DNA from: Paraburkholderia sp. BCC1884
GTDB lineage: Bacteria > Pseudomonadota > Gammaproteobacteria > Burkholderiales > Burkholderiaceae
NCBI RefSeq assembly: GCF_900996225.1
Contig: NZ_CAAJGL010000134.1
Span: 186,001 to 250,000, forward strand
Direction: 5' to 3'
Length of the DNA stretch: 64,000 nucleotides
Part shown: positions 18,329 to 27,042 of the stretch, in pieces
Layout of the letters: each line of letters starts with the position of its first letter
Numbering within the stretch: position 1 is the first letter of the stretch
Translations under genes and position numbers: made by a program
Notes under the pieces: generated by a model
Database searches by the model: none
The model's input: only the letters and a program-made list of their open reading frames with translations
What the model was told of the DNA's origin: nothing

Positions 18329-19035
18329 CCGCAGCGACCGCGGTAACGATAGCCAGCAATCGTGCGCTGATCTGCGACTGCGACGGTGTGCTGATCGACA
18401 GTGAAGCCGTGGCGGCGCGCATGCTGGTGCACGAACTCGAAGCGCGTTGGCCAGGCGTCGACGTCGAGCCGGTGGTGCTGCCGCTGCTCGGCTTACGCAT
18501 CGAGGCCGTATTGCAGGGTACGGCGACGCAACTCGGCAAAAGCCTGAGCGTCGCCGACATCGATGCGATTCGTCGCGCGGTGGAAGCCGCGGCCATGCAA
18601 GCCCCGGCGGTGGACGGCATCGAAGCGGCGCTTGCTCAGGTGCCGCTCATCAAGGCGTGCGCGAGCAACAGCTTCCGTCCGTATGTCGAATCCGTACTGA
18701 CGCGCACTGGCCTCGTGAAGTTTTTCGGTGACCGCCTGTTCTGCGCCGACACGGTGCCGAATCCGAAGCCCGCGCCCGATGTCTATCTGGCGGCCGCCGC
18801 GAGTTTAGGCCTCGCGCCCGCCGCGTGCCTCGTGGTGGAAGACAGTGTGACGGGCGTGACGGCGGCGACGGCGGCAGGCATGACCGTGCTCGGCTTCATC
18901 GGCGGCGGCCATGCGAGCAATGCGCAAATCGACAAGTTGCACGCGGTCGGCGCGCGTCACGTATTCGACGACATGCAGCAGTTGCCCGATCTGGTCGCGC
19001 AATGGACGCTCAGCGCGACGGCGGCGGCGCCCTGA
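18325..19035 (+). CDS. HAD-superfamily phosphatase of the polyol operon
   Basis: A 236-residue haloacid dehalogenase-like hydrolase, subfamily IA. Motif I is CDCDGVLIDSE with both aspartates, motif II is the Ser in CASNSF, and motifs III and IV are in PNPKPAPDVYLAAA and VVEDSVTGVTAATAAGM. It overlaps permease 2 by ATGA and precedes the ATPase gene, so it belongs to the operon. The substrate is probably a sugar or polyol phosphate, perhaps clearing a dead-end phosphate ester. Similar genes occur in other bacterial sorbitol/mannitol operons, but I cannot assign the reaction. Confidence 0.8.
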   Translation: MTAATAVTIASNRALICDCDGVLIDSEAVAARMLVHELEARWPGVDVEPVVLPLLGLRIEAVLQGTATQLGKSLSVADIDAIRRAVEAAAMQAPAVDGIEAALAQVPLIKACASNSFRPYVESVLTRTGLVKFFGDRLFCADTVPNPKPAPDVYLAAAASLGLAPAACLVVEDSVTGVTAATAAGMTVLGFIGGGHASNAQIDKLHAVGARHVFDDMQQLPDLVAQWTLSATAAAP

Positions 19036-19145
19036 GTGCGGCCACTCTGGCGCGGCGACCCGGACCGCAGGGACAACCGGTAGGCAACATTGAGTAACCA
19101 GCAAGCAATGCACGAGCAACACACAGCATTACACGGAGACACATC

Positions 19146-20255
19146 ATGGCAAGCGTAACTCTGCGCAACATCAGAAAAGCTTACGACGACAACGAAGTGA
19201 TGCGCGACATCAACCTCGACATCGCGGACGGCGAGTTCGTCGTGTTCGTGGGCCCGAGCGGTTGCGGCAAATCCACGCTGATGCGCATGATCGCCGGCCT
19301 GGAAGACATCACCAGCGGCGACCTGACCATCGACGGCATGCGCGTGAACGACGTGGCACCCGCCAAGCGCGGCATCGCGATGGTGTTCCAGTCGTACGCG
19401 CTGTATCCGCACATGACGCTCTACGACAACATGGCATTCGGCCTGAAACTCGCCGGCACCAAGAAACCGGAGATCGACGCGGCGGTGCGCAATGCAGCCA
19501 AGATTCTGCACATCGACCATCTGCTCGATCGCAAGCCGAAACAACTGTCGGGCGGCCAGCGTCAGCGGGTGGCGATCGGCCGCGCGATCACGCGCAAGCC
19601 GAAGGTGTTCCTGTTCGACGAACCCCTGTCGAACCTCGACGCCGCGCTGCGCGTGAAAATGCGCCTCGAATTCGCGCGTCTGCACGATGAACTGAAGACC
19701 ACGATGATCTACGTGACGCACGATCAGGTCGAAGCGATGACGCTGGCGGACAAGATCGTGGTGTTGTCGGCGGGCAATCTGGAGCAGGTCGGCAGCCCGA
19801 CCATGCTGTATCACGCGCCGGCCAACCGGTTCGTCGCGGGCTTCATCGGCTCGCCGAAAATGAACTTCATGGAAGGCGTGGTGCAGTCGGTCACGCACGA
19901 CGGCGTGACGGTGCGCTATGAAACCGGCGAGACGCAGCGCGTGGCGGTGGAGCCGGGCGCGGTCAAGCAGGGCGACAAGGTGACAGTCGGCATCCGCCCG
20001 GAGCACCTGCATGTCGGCACGACCGACGACGGCATCTCGGCCCGCACGATGGCCCTCGAATCGCTCGGCGACGCGGCCTATCTGTATGCAGAATCGAGTG
20101 TCTCGCCGGACGGCCTGATCGCGCGAATTCCGCCGCTCGAACGCCATACCAAGGGCGAAATGCAGAAGCTCGGCGCCACCCCCGAGCATTGCCATCTGTT
20201 CGACAGCGCAGGGAAAGCATTCCAGCGTAAGATCGTCGAAGTGCTGGCCGCGTGA
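19146..20255 (+). CDS. Polyol ABC importer ATPase (SmoK/MtlK/UgpC-like)
   Basis: A 369-residue sugar-type ATPase. Walker A is GPSGCGKSTLMR, the signature LSGGQRQRVAIGRAI, and Walker B VFLFDEPLSNLD, followed by the switch His in THDQVEAM. The C-terminal 130 residues form a MalK-like regulatory domain. It starts MASVTLRNIRKAY after a CACGGAGAC site. It powers the two permeases encoded upstream; the 110-base gap after the phosphatase gene is larger than elsewhere in the operon but has no obvious terminator. Confidence 0.93.
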   Translation: MASVTLRNIRKAYDDNEVMRDINLDIADGEFVVFVGPSGCGKSTLMRMIAGLEDITSGDLTIDGMRVNDVAPAKRGIAMVFQSYALYPHMTLYDNMAFGLKLAGTKKPEIDAAVRNAAKILHIDHLLDRKPKQLSGGQRQRVAIGRAITRKPKVFLFDEPLSNLDAALRVKMRLEFARLHDELKTTMIYVTHDQVEAMTLADKIVVLSAGNLEQVGSPTMLYHAPANRFVAGFIGSPKMNFMEGVVQSVTHDGVTVRYETGETQRVAVEPGAVKQGDKVTVGIRPEHLHVGTTDDGISARTMALESLGDAAYLYAESSVSPDGLIARIPPLERHTKGEMQKLGATPEHCHLFDSAGKAFQRKIVEVLAA

Positions 20256-20325
20256 TGAGTTGGGAAAGCGGCGGGCGCGCCGCTTTCCTCGTAGTTTTCC
20301 TCATCGTCACGCTCTGGAAACGCTC

Positions 20326-20622
20326 ATGCCCGCCTACGTCGTCATCACGCGCGAGAAAACGCACGACTCCGCCAAACTCGAAGAATACAAACAGGTTGCC
20401 CCTGCAACGTTCGAACAGCATCCCGTGATGCTGCTCGCGAGCCACGGTCGCAGGGAAGTGGTGGAAGGTCCCGGGATCGAGGATATTCTGATCCTCGAAT
20501 TCACCAGCTACGATGAAGCCGTGGCGTGGTATCGCAGTCCGGCGTATCAGGCCGTCAGCGAGACGCGCCGGGAGGGCGCGGATTACCGCATCATCATCAC
20601 GGAAGGTTTGCCGATGGTGTAG
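20326..20622 (+). CDS. DUF1330 family protein
   Basis: A 98-residue protein with the DUF1330 pattern: MPAYVVITREKTHD at the start, then VEGPGIEDILILEFTSYDEA and the AWYRSPAYQ motif. The fold is a dimeric ferredoxin-like alpha-beta barrel. The biochemical function of the family is not established. It lies 70 bases after the ATPase gene on the same strand and converges with the SorC-type regulator, so it may be read through from the polyol operon without being part of the pathway. Confidence 0.85.
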   Translation: MPAYVVITREKTHDSAKLEEYKQVAPATFEQHPVMLLASHGRREVVEGPGIEDILILEFTSYDEAVAWYRSPAYQAVSETRREGADYRIIITEGLPMV

Positions 20623-20634
20623 CGCGTCCGGCGC

Positions 20635-21582
20635 TCAGGCTTCGAGCGCGGCGCGGGCGCACAACTCGTCGGTCACCAGTCCCGACAGCCAGCCGCCTTT
20701 GAGCACCGCGATCAATGCCTCGCGCTTGCGCTCGCCGCCGGCGAAGCCGATGGTCGGGCGCCGCGGCGGCGAATCGAGTGCGATGCTCGTCACGCGGCGG
20801 CCAGTCGGCGATTCGACGTGCGCGCCGGCGGCATCGATCGGCAGTCCCAGCATTTCGGCCACCGCGCCGTTCTGCATCAATTCCTTCACTTCCGCCGACG
20901 TAATGAAGCCGTCTTCGTGCAGCGGGCATTTCGGCCCGATATTGCCGATCCCGACAAAGGCGACATCGGCGTCCGCCGACAGCGACTCGACGATCCGGTA
21001 CAGCCGGTGATTGCACCACTGCGCGCGCTCGGCTTCGCTATCGGCGAGCAAAGGCGCGGGCAGCAGAAAATGCTTGCCGCCGGTCTTCTCGGAGATGTGC
21101 AGCGCGACGTCGTAGCGGTTCGAGGAGCCGTCCTGGGCGATCGCCCCGACCATCGAGACCAAGCGGTGCTGCGGACGCTCCAGTTGCGCGATCTGATCGA
21201 CCGCGGCTTTCAGCGTACGGCCGCTGCTGACGGCGACCACCATCGGTTTTTCTTCGCCGAGATAGCGCTCCATCACCTGCGCGCCGGCCACTGCCAGTTT
21301 GCGGTCCACTTCTTCGGAGGTATCGCTGTCGATCGGCACGACCTCGCACATGCTCAGGCCGTAGCGTTTCGACAGTTGATCGGCGAGCGAGAGGCAGTCG
21401 GCGAGTTGATGATCCACGCGCACGCGAATCAGATTCTTTTCGACCGCGAAGGCGACCAGCCGCTGCGCGACCGGCCGCGACACCTGCAGCTTTTCGGCGA
21501 TCTCGTTCTGGGTATTGCCTGCAACGTAGTAGAGCCACGCGGCGCGGGTAGCAAGATCTAATTTTTCTGTGGACTTGGGCAC
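20635..21582 (-). CDS. SorC-family sugar-responsive transcription regulator
   Basis: A 315-residue regulator. Residues about 10-55 form a helix-turn-helix (ATRAAWLYYVAGNTQNEIAE, then LQVSRPVAQRLV). The rest is the SorC sugar-binding domain, related to phosphosugar-binding NagB-like folds (VAVSSGRTLKAAVDQI, FVGIGNIGPKCPLHEDGF). It is the last gene of the minus-strand operon with arabinitol dehydrogenase and xylulokinase, so it probably senses a polyol-derived sugar phosphate and controls this locus. It is comparable in position to DalR of enteric arabinitol operons, though family identity differs from case to case. Confidence 0.88.
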   Translation of the reverse strand: MPKSTEKLDLATRAAWLYYVAGNTQNEIAEKLQVSRPVAQRLVAFAVEKNLIRVRVDHQLADCLSLADQLSKRYGLSMCEVVPIDSDTSEEVDRKLAVAGAQVMERYLGEEKPMVVAVSSGRTLKAAVDQIAQLERPQHRLVSMVGAIAQDGSSNRYDVALHISEKTGGKHFLLPAPLLADSEAERAQWCNHRLYRIVESLSADADVAFVGIGNIGPKCPLHEDGFITSAEVKELMQNGAVAEMLGLPIDAAGAHVESPTGRRVTSIALDSPPRRPTIGFAGGERKREALIAVLKGGWLSGLVTDELCARAALEA

Positions 21583-21660
21583 GGTGACGGTTCGCTTGAA
21601 GTGCGCCGATGATAGCAGCCGGTTTTCCTGTCTCGACGGAAGCCGGCTGCGGATGGCCGG

Positions 21661-23142
21661 TCAGGCAAGCGGTTGCCGCGCGGGGTCGAACAACGGCCGC
21701 ACGTGGCGATACAGCGAGCGATAGGCTTCGAGCCGCGCGCGCAGTTCGGCATGGCGGCGCGGGTTCGGCGTGAACTCTTTTTCGATCGGCGGTTTGGACA
21801 GCACCGTGGCCGGGTCGCCGCCGGCGGCTAGCCAGCCGAGCCGCGCCGCGCCGAGCGCCGCGCCGGTTTCGCCGCCGCCGTGCTTGCGGGTGGCGGTATC
21901 GAGCGCGTCGGCGAGCAGTTGCGCCCAGTAGTCGCTACGGGCGCCGCCGCCCAGCAGCGACAACGCCTTCGCTTCGGTACCGGCGGCGCGCAGGGCGTCG
22001 AGACCGTCCGTCAGCGCCAGCGTCACGCCTTCGAGCACGGCGTAGCCGAGCAGCGCGCGGTCGGTCGCGTGATTCATGCCGAAGAACACACCTTGCGCAT
22101 ACGGGTCGTTGTGCGGCGTGCGTTCACCCGACAGATACGGCAGGAAGAGCGGCGCGGTGTTCAGTGCATCGGCGGGCAGGGCTTCGATTTCGGCGAGCAA
22201 AGTGGGCTCGTCGGTGGAGGTGAGCTTGCAGACCCAGCGCAAACAGCTGGCCGCCGACAACACCACGCTCATCTGATGCCAGCGATCGGGAATCGCGTGA
22301 CAGAACGCATGCACGGCGGAAGCCGGATTCGGCCGGAAACTGTCGCCGACCACGCACAGCACGCCGGACGTGCCGAGCGAGACGAAACCGTCGCCCGGTT
22401 GCGTCGCGCCGATGCCGATCGCGCTGGTGGCGTTGTCGCCGCCACCGGCCGCGACGATCACGCCGTCCTGCAAGCCGAATTCACGCGCGACGTCGGGCAG
22501 CAGCGTGCCGGACGGCGCGCTGCCTTCGCACAGACCCGGCATCTGTGCCCGTGTCATGTTGCAGGCCGCGAGCAACGAATCCGACCAGTCGCGTTTGGCG
22601 ACGTCGAGCCACAGCGTGCCGGCCGCATCCGAGGGGTCGGATACCTTGCCGCCGGTCAGTTGCAGCCGCAGGTAATCCTTCGGCAACAGCACACAGGCCG
22701 TCTGCGCAAAAATCTCCGGCTCATGGCGCGCGACCCACAGCAGTTTCGGCGCGGTGAAACCGGGCATGGCGAGATTGCCGGCGACGCTGTGCAAGTCCGG
22801 CGCGCGCTCGGTCAACTCGGCGCATTCCTTGTCGCTGCGCATGTCGTTCCACAGGATCGCGGGCCGCAGCACGCGATCCTGCGCGTCGAGCAGCACGGCG
22901 CCGTGCATCTGCCCCGACAGGCCGATGCCGCGAATCTGCGCGAATTCGTCGGGATACTTCGCGCGCAAGGCGGCGAGCGCCGTGCGCGTGCCGGCCCACC
23001 AGTCTTCGGGATTCTGCTCGGCCCAGCGCTGATGCGGACGCGAAACGGTAAACGGGGAGCCAGCGGTGCCGATCACGCGTCCATCGGAGGCGAGCAGCAG
23101 AACTTTTACTTCGGACGTGCCGAGGTCGATGCCGAGATACAT
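21661..23142 (-). CDS. xylB: Xylulokinase
   Basis: A 493-residue FGGY kinase: MYLGIDLGTSEVKVLLL, GIGLSGQMHGAVLLD, ILWNDMRSD, SLGTSGVLCVVG, FLPYLSGERTPHNDP and the ATP-site LLGGGARSDYWAQLLAD. Length and motifs match XylB. It phosphorylates the D-xylulose made by the arabinitol dehydrogenase encoded just upstream, giving D-xylulose 5-phosphate for the pentose phosphate pathway. It lies 78 bases before the SorC regulator gene on the same strand. Confidence 0.93.
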   Translation of the reverse strand: MYLGIDLGTSEVKVLLLASDGRVIGTAGSPFTVSRPHQRWAEQNPEDWWAGTRTALAALRAKYPDEFAQIRGIGLSGQMHGAVLLDAQDRVLRPAILWNDMRSDKECAELTERAPDLHSVAGNLAMPGFTAPKLLWVARHEPEIFAQTACVLLPKDYLRLQLTGGKVSDPSDAAGTLWLDVAKRDWSDSLLAACNMTRAQMPGLCEGSAPSGTLLPDVAREFGLQDGVIVAAGGGDNATSAIGIGATQPGDGFVSLGTSGVLCVVGDSFRPNPASAVHAFCHAIPDRWHQMSVVLSAASCLRWVCKLTSTDEPTLLAEIEALPADALNTAPLFLPYLSGERTPHNDPYAQGVFFGMNHATDRALLGYAVLEGVTLALTDGLDALRAAGTEAKALSLLGGGARSDYWAQLLADALDTATRKHGGGETGAALGAARLGWLAAGGDPATVLSKPPIEKEFTPNPRRHAELRARLEAYRSLYRHVRPLFDPARQPLA

Positions 23143-23260
23143 GGGCGCGGAACCTTCGTCGTTGGAGATGCGCTACTTTAGCCGCACAGGGCGCGCGCTG
23201 CCATGCGCATTAAGCCTGGCACCGCAGCGGTCGAAAAGCGCGAGGGCAAGGGATCAGGGG

Positions 23261-24673
23261 TTAAACCGCGCCGCGTCTGGCGAGCCAGACATCGACGCGA
23301 GCGAGTGCGCCCGCCAGCGCCGATTCCAGTTCCGGCGTCTGAGCCATGCTGCCCCACAGCAGACGGTCCGCCGCGAACGCCTTCAAAGGATCGGGTGCTT
23401 CGAAATAGGCGCGCGCGACGCGTTCGTCCATCACGCCGTCCTGATACGCGTACGGCAACGTGCCCGCATGCCAGCGTTCGAGGAAGCGGAAGAACAGCGC
23501 AGGCAGCATGGCGGTGGCCGCCGGCACGACGCCGCGCTCGAAACACTCGGACAGCGTCGGCGCGATGAAGCCCGGCAGCTTGGAGAAACCGTCGGCCGCG
23601 ACGCGCTGGTTGGTGTCCTGGATATACGGATTGCTGAAACGTTCGAGCACCACGTCGCGATACCGTTCGAGATCGAGCGGACTCGGCGTGAGACAGGGGA
23701 TCACGTCTTCGCTGACATAGTCGAAGGCGAACTTCTGGATGTCCGCGTCGAGCGTGCCTTCGTGGATGTAGTTGAGCCCGACCAGCGTGCCCGCCCACGC
23801 GATGCAGCTATGCGTCGCGTTGAGGATGCGGATCTTGGCTTCCTCGTAGGGCATCACCGAGTCCACCAGTTCCGCGCCGACCTTCTCCCAGGCGGGGCGA
23901 CCCGCGATGAAGTTGTCTTCGATCACCCATTGGATGAACGCTTCGCCCATCACCGGGCAGGCGTCGTCGACGCCGGTCGCGGCCTTCACGCGTTCGCGCA
24001 CGTCCGGCGTGGGACGCGGCGTGATGCGGTCGACCATCGAACTCGGCGCGGCGGTGTTGTCGTCGAACCATTGCGCGAGTTCGTTCGCGCCGCGTCGTTC
24101 GAGAAACTCGCTCATGCCGGCGTGGAAACGTTCGCCGTTGCTACGCAGGTTGTCGCAGGTTTGCAGCGTGACGGGGCCCGCGCCGCGTTTCATGCGGGCA
24201 TCGAGAATCGCTGCGAGCGCGCCGTAAATGGTGGTGTGGCCGCCATCCAGGTCGGCGGCGAGATCGGGGTTGGCGGTATCGAGTTCGTCTTCTTCGTCGA
24301 GGTAATAACCGCCCTCGGTCACGGTGAAGGCGATGATCTTGCAGGCCGGATCGGCGCCGGCTTCGATCAAGCCGTCGAGGCTTTCGGTCCACGGCACCAC
24401 GCGCTCGATCGAGCGGATCGTCTCGTACGCGCGCTCGCCTTGGGGCGTGACGGTTTCGAGCGTGTACACGCCGTTTTGCGCGGCGAGCGCGTCGAGCACG
24501 GCGTTCATGTCGCTGCGAATGTTGCCGACCGTGAGCGACCAGTGCGGCTCGCCGGCTACCTTGCCTTCATTCAATCGATGGAGATACCACGCCTGATGCG
24601 CGCGGTGAAACGATCCCGCGCCGATGTGCAGGATCACGTGTGCGGCCGTGCCGCTGCCTTGCCCGCTGTTCAT
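23261..24673 (-). CDS. dalD: D-arabinitol 4-dehydrogenase (mannitol dehydrogenase family)
   Basis: A 470-residue long-chain polyol dehydrogenase. HIGAGSFHRAHQAWYLHRL, AFTVTEGGYYLDEE, CDNLRSNGERFHAGM and VDRITPRPTPDVRE match DalD of the Klebsiella dal operon more closely than mannitol 2-dehydrogenase. The catalytic lysine lies in YEEAKIRILNATHS. It oxidises D-arabinitol to D-xylulose and could accept D-mannitol. The start at 24673 has AGGAG six bases upstream; the longer frame runs into non-coding DNA. It leads the dalD-xylB-regulator operon and is divergent from the AraC gene. Confidence 0.87.
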   Translation of the reverse strand: MNSGQGSGTAAHVILHIGAGSFHRAHQAWYLHRLNEGKVAGEPHWSLTVGNIRSDMNAVLDALAAQNGVYTLETVTPQGERAYETIRSIERVVPWTESLDGLIEAGADPACKIIAFTVTEGGYYLDEEDELDTANPDLAADLDGGHTTIYGALAAILDARMKRGAGPVTLQTCDNLRSNGERFHAGMSEFLERRGANELAQWFDDNTAAPSSMVDRITPRPTPDVRERVKAATGVDDACPVMGEAFIQWVIEDNFIAGRPAWEKVGAELVDSVMPYEEAKIRILNATHSCIAWAGTLVGLNYIHEGTLDADIQKFAFDYVSEDVIPCLTPSPLDLERYRDVVLERFSNPYIQDTNQRVAADGFSKLPGFIAPTLSECFERGVVPAATAMLPALFFRFLERWHAGTLPYAYQDGVMDERVARAYFEAPDPLKAFAADRLLWGSMAQTPELESALAGALARVDVWLARRGAV

Positions 24674-25056
24674 GTGCGTCTCCTGAATGTCCTTGGCTCG
24701 CACGGCGCGATGCGTGCGTTTTTTCTTGAGTGGAGCATTTGCTCTGCGTGTGAGCGAATGATCGTACCCGGCGAAACGAAAGTCAAGGCGAGGCGCCAGG
24801 CTTTTCGTGGCGCAGCGCGGCGTGGCGGGGCTTGTGGAGTGCTCGATAGCGCATCGGCGCACGACTGCAAGGGCGTTGTCGTGCGTATTGCATTGCGTCA
24901 AAATTGACCCGGAATCGGCCAGGATCGGTACGAATGCAAAAAAGTATCAGTCGGTGGTCTCATTTTTAGTGGCGTAGCGCGCTATTGAGGGCTACGTTTC
25001 GCTATACAAGACAAAGGTCTGCGGCACGCGCGACGCGCCGCTTCAGGAGGCAGACA
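24674..25056. other. Divergent control region between dalD and the AraC-type gene
   Basis: This 383-base region holds no gene I can support. It must carry both divergent promoters. The part at 24930-25000 is AT-richer than its surroundings and contains a small inverted repeat, CGTAGC (24973-24978) and GCTACG (24991-24996), a possible operator half-site pair. Confidence 0.5.
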
Positions 25057-26037
25057 GTGCAACCCGATCTCGAACTCGTGGCCGTGCGCCGCGACGAATC
25101 GTTCAAAGTATGGTCGCACGGCTATCCGTACCGCACGGTGCGTTGGCACTTTCACCCCGAATACGAGATTCACCTGATCATGGCGACGACCGGCAAGATG
25201 TTCGTCGGCGACCACATCAGCAGTTTCGCGCCGGGCAATCTGGTCCTGATCGGCCCGAACCTGCCGCACAACTGGGTGAGCGAAGTGCCGGACGGCGACG
25301 TCATCGCACAGCGCAATCTGGTCGTGCAATTCGGGCAGGAATTCGTGTCGAGCTGTGTCGAAAGTTTTCCGGAGTGGCGGCAGGTCGAGGCGCTGCTCGC
25401 GGACTCGCGGCGCGGTGTCTCGTTCGGTGCGCAAACCAGCGCGGCACTGCAGCCGTTGTTTCTCGAACTGTTGACGGCGCGCGGACTGCGCCGGCTGGTG
25501 CTGTTCATGTCGATGCTCGAACTGCTGCTGAACGCGGAAGATCGCGAGATGCTGGCGAGTCCGGCGTATCAGGTCGATCCGACCGGCTTCGCGTCGACTC
25601 GCATCAATCACGTGCTCTCGTATATCGGCAAAAATCTCTCATGTGAATTGCGCGAATCGGATCTCGCGCAACTCGCCGGGCAGAGCGTGAGTGCGTTTTC
25701 GCGGTATTTCCGCCGGCACACCGGGCTGCCGTTCGTGCAGTACGTGAACCGGATGCGGATCAATCTCGCCTGTCAGTTGCTGACCGACGATGCCTTGAGC
25801 GTGACGGACATCTGTTTCAAGGCAGGCTTTAATAACCTGTCGAATTTCAACCGGCAGTTTCTGGCGGTGAAGGGGATGGCGCCTTCCAGGTTCCGGCGAT
25901 ATCAGCAGTTGAACGATGCGAGTCGCGATGTATCGGAGGAGGCCGCCGCGCGCGGAACGGGCATCGAAGATGCGCCGGCGATCGTGATGGCGGCGGGAGC
26001 CTCGCGTAGTGGTGTCGTGACATCGCCGGTGGCGTAG
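25057..26037 (+). CDS. AraC-family transcription regulator of the polyol locus
   Basis: A 326-residue regulator. The N-terminal half is a cupin-like effector domain (HFHPEYEIHLIM, APGNLVLIGPNLPHNW). The C-terminal half has two AraC helix-turn-helices (ELRESDLAQLAGQSVSAFSR and LSVTDICFKAGFNNLSNFNR). I chose the GTG at 25057 because a full AGGAGG lies six bases upstream. It is divergent from dalD and is probably the activator of polyol genes in response to mannitol, sorbitol or arabinitol, like MtlR of pseudomonads. The Ala/Gly-rich end beyond residue 295 is unlikely to be structured. Confidence 0.9.
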   Translation: MQPDLELVAVRRDESFKVWSHGYPYRTVRWHFHPEYEIHLIMATTGKMFVGDHISSFAPGNLVLIGPNLPHNWVSEVPDGDVIAQRNLVVQFGQEFVSSCVESFPEWRQVEALLADSRRGVSFGAQTSAALQPLFLELLTARGLRRLVLFMSMLELLLNAEDREMLASPAYQVDPTGFASTRINHVLSYIGKNLSCELRESDLAQLAGQSVSAFSRYFRRHTGLPFVQYVNRMRINLACQLLTDDALSVTDICFKAGFNNLSNFNRQFLAVKGMAPSRFRRYQQLNDASRDVSEEAAARGTGIEDAPAIVMAAGASRSGVVTSPVA

Positions 26038-26052
26038 CGCCACTTCGGTCCG

Positions 26053-26754
26053 CTATACCGGTGCGGGGCGCGCTGCGTCGCCAGTCGGGACGTCGTGTCC
26101 GCTCAAGTACTGAAACAGCGCGCTGTCCGTCGTAATGCCCAGGCGGGCCATGCCCGAGCGCTTGTGGCGGCTGATTGTCTTCGGGCTGCGCTGCAGGCGA
26201 TCGGACACGTCGGCCGCCGACAATCCCGATGCCAGCAGTCGCAGCACTTCGGCTTCGCGCGGCGACAGCCGCACCGTCGCGTTGATCCCCATCGCTTCAC
26301 TAGCGCTCAGGCTGCCACGCATCCATGGCGAGAGATGGCGACGGCCGCTCGCGGCCGCGTGAATCGCAAGCGGCAGGGCTTCTGGCGAATCTGCCTTGCT
26401 CACCAGTCCCGCTACGCCGGTGCGCCAGATCGCGCGACATACGCCGACATTGCTCACGCTCGTCAGGACGATCACGCGTAGCGGGGTAAACGCGCGACGC
26501 AGATAACTGAGCAGGCGCATGCCGTCACCGTACCGCTGACCCGGCATCACGTATTCCATCACCAGCACGTCGCACGCCGTCTCGCTCAGCACTTCGATCA
26601 ACGCATCCGAAGTCGATGCCACGCGAATCACGGTTCCGATGCGCAACTGCGCGATCAATCCTGCGGTACCGAGCACGAATAACGGTTGGTCATCGGCCAG
26701 CACGATTTGCAGCTTGTCCAGTTGCACGTCTTCCCCCGCTTCGCTCGATGTCAT
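26053..26754 (-). CDS. Orphan LuxR/RcsB-type response regulator with Glu at the phospho-acceptor position
   Basis: A 233-residue protein with a receiver domain (about residues 15-130) and a C-terminal LuxR-type helix-turn-helix (LSPREAEVLRLLASGLSAAD, then SPKTISRHKRSGMARLG). Acidic pocket D21/D22, the conserved Thr in VLTS and the Lys in LVSKAD are present, but the expected phospho-acceptor Asp is Glu67 in LVMEYVMPG. Aspartate-to-glutamate often mimics the phosphorylated state, so it may act without a kinase. No sensor kinase gene is near. It is divergent from the LPMO gene, which it may regulate. Confidence 0.88.
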   Translation of the reverse strand: MTSSEAGEDVQLDKLQIVLADDQPLFVLGTAGLIAQLRIGTVIRVASTSDALIEVLSETACDVLVMEYVMPGQRYGDGMRLLSYLRRAFTPLRVIVLTSVSNVGVCRAIWRTGVAGLVSKADSPEALPLAIHAAASGRRHLSPWMRGSLSASEAMGINATVRLSPREAEVLRLLASGLSAADVSDRLQRSPKTISRHKRSGMARLGITTDSALFQYLSGHDVPTGDAARPAPV

Positions 26755-26907
26755 GGCTCAGGTTGTTCCTGGCGGAACGTGAGCGTCCATCATGCAACGG
26801 GTATCGGCGCAGGTTGAATGCCGAACGCCGCATGCGACCTTTCGCCGAATCGGTATGCAGCGTGTCGTGCGCAGACCGGCATGCGGCGAGGTCGCATCGT
26901 CCAGATT

Positions 26908-26921
26908 TGAGACGTTTCTCA
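26908..26921. promoter_or_regulatory. Small inverted repeat in the regulator/LPMO divergent region
   Basis: TGAGA and TCTCA flank a 4-base centre, midway between the response regulator and the LPMO gene. LuxR-type regulators bind short inverted repeats, so this is a candidate site, but a 5-bp arm can occur by chance. Confidence 0.3.
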
Positions 26922-27042
26922 CACGCCAGTTTCGACGGCCACGTTACCTTGGCCTCGCAGCAACTTCGGTGTGGAACCCTTCTCTTCGTTGCGCTTCGGA
27001 CCGCGTTGCGCGCCGTGCGAGGAATGTCATGGAGATTCGCTT

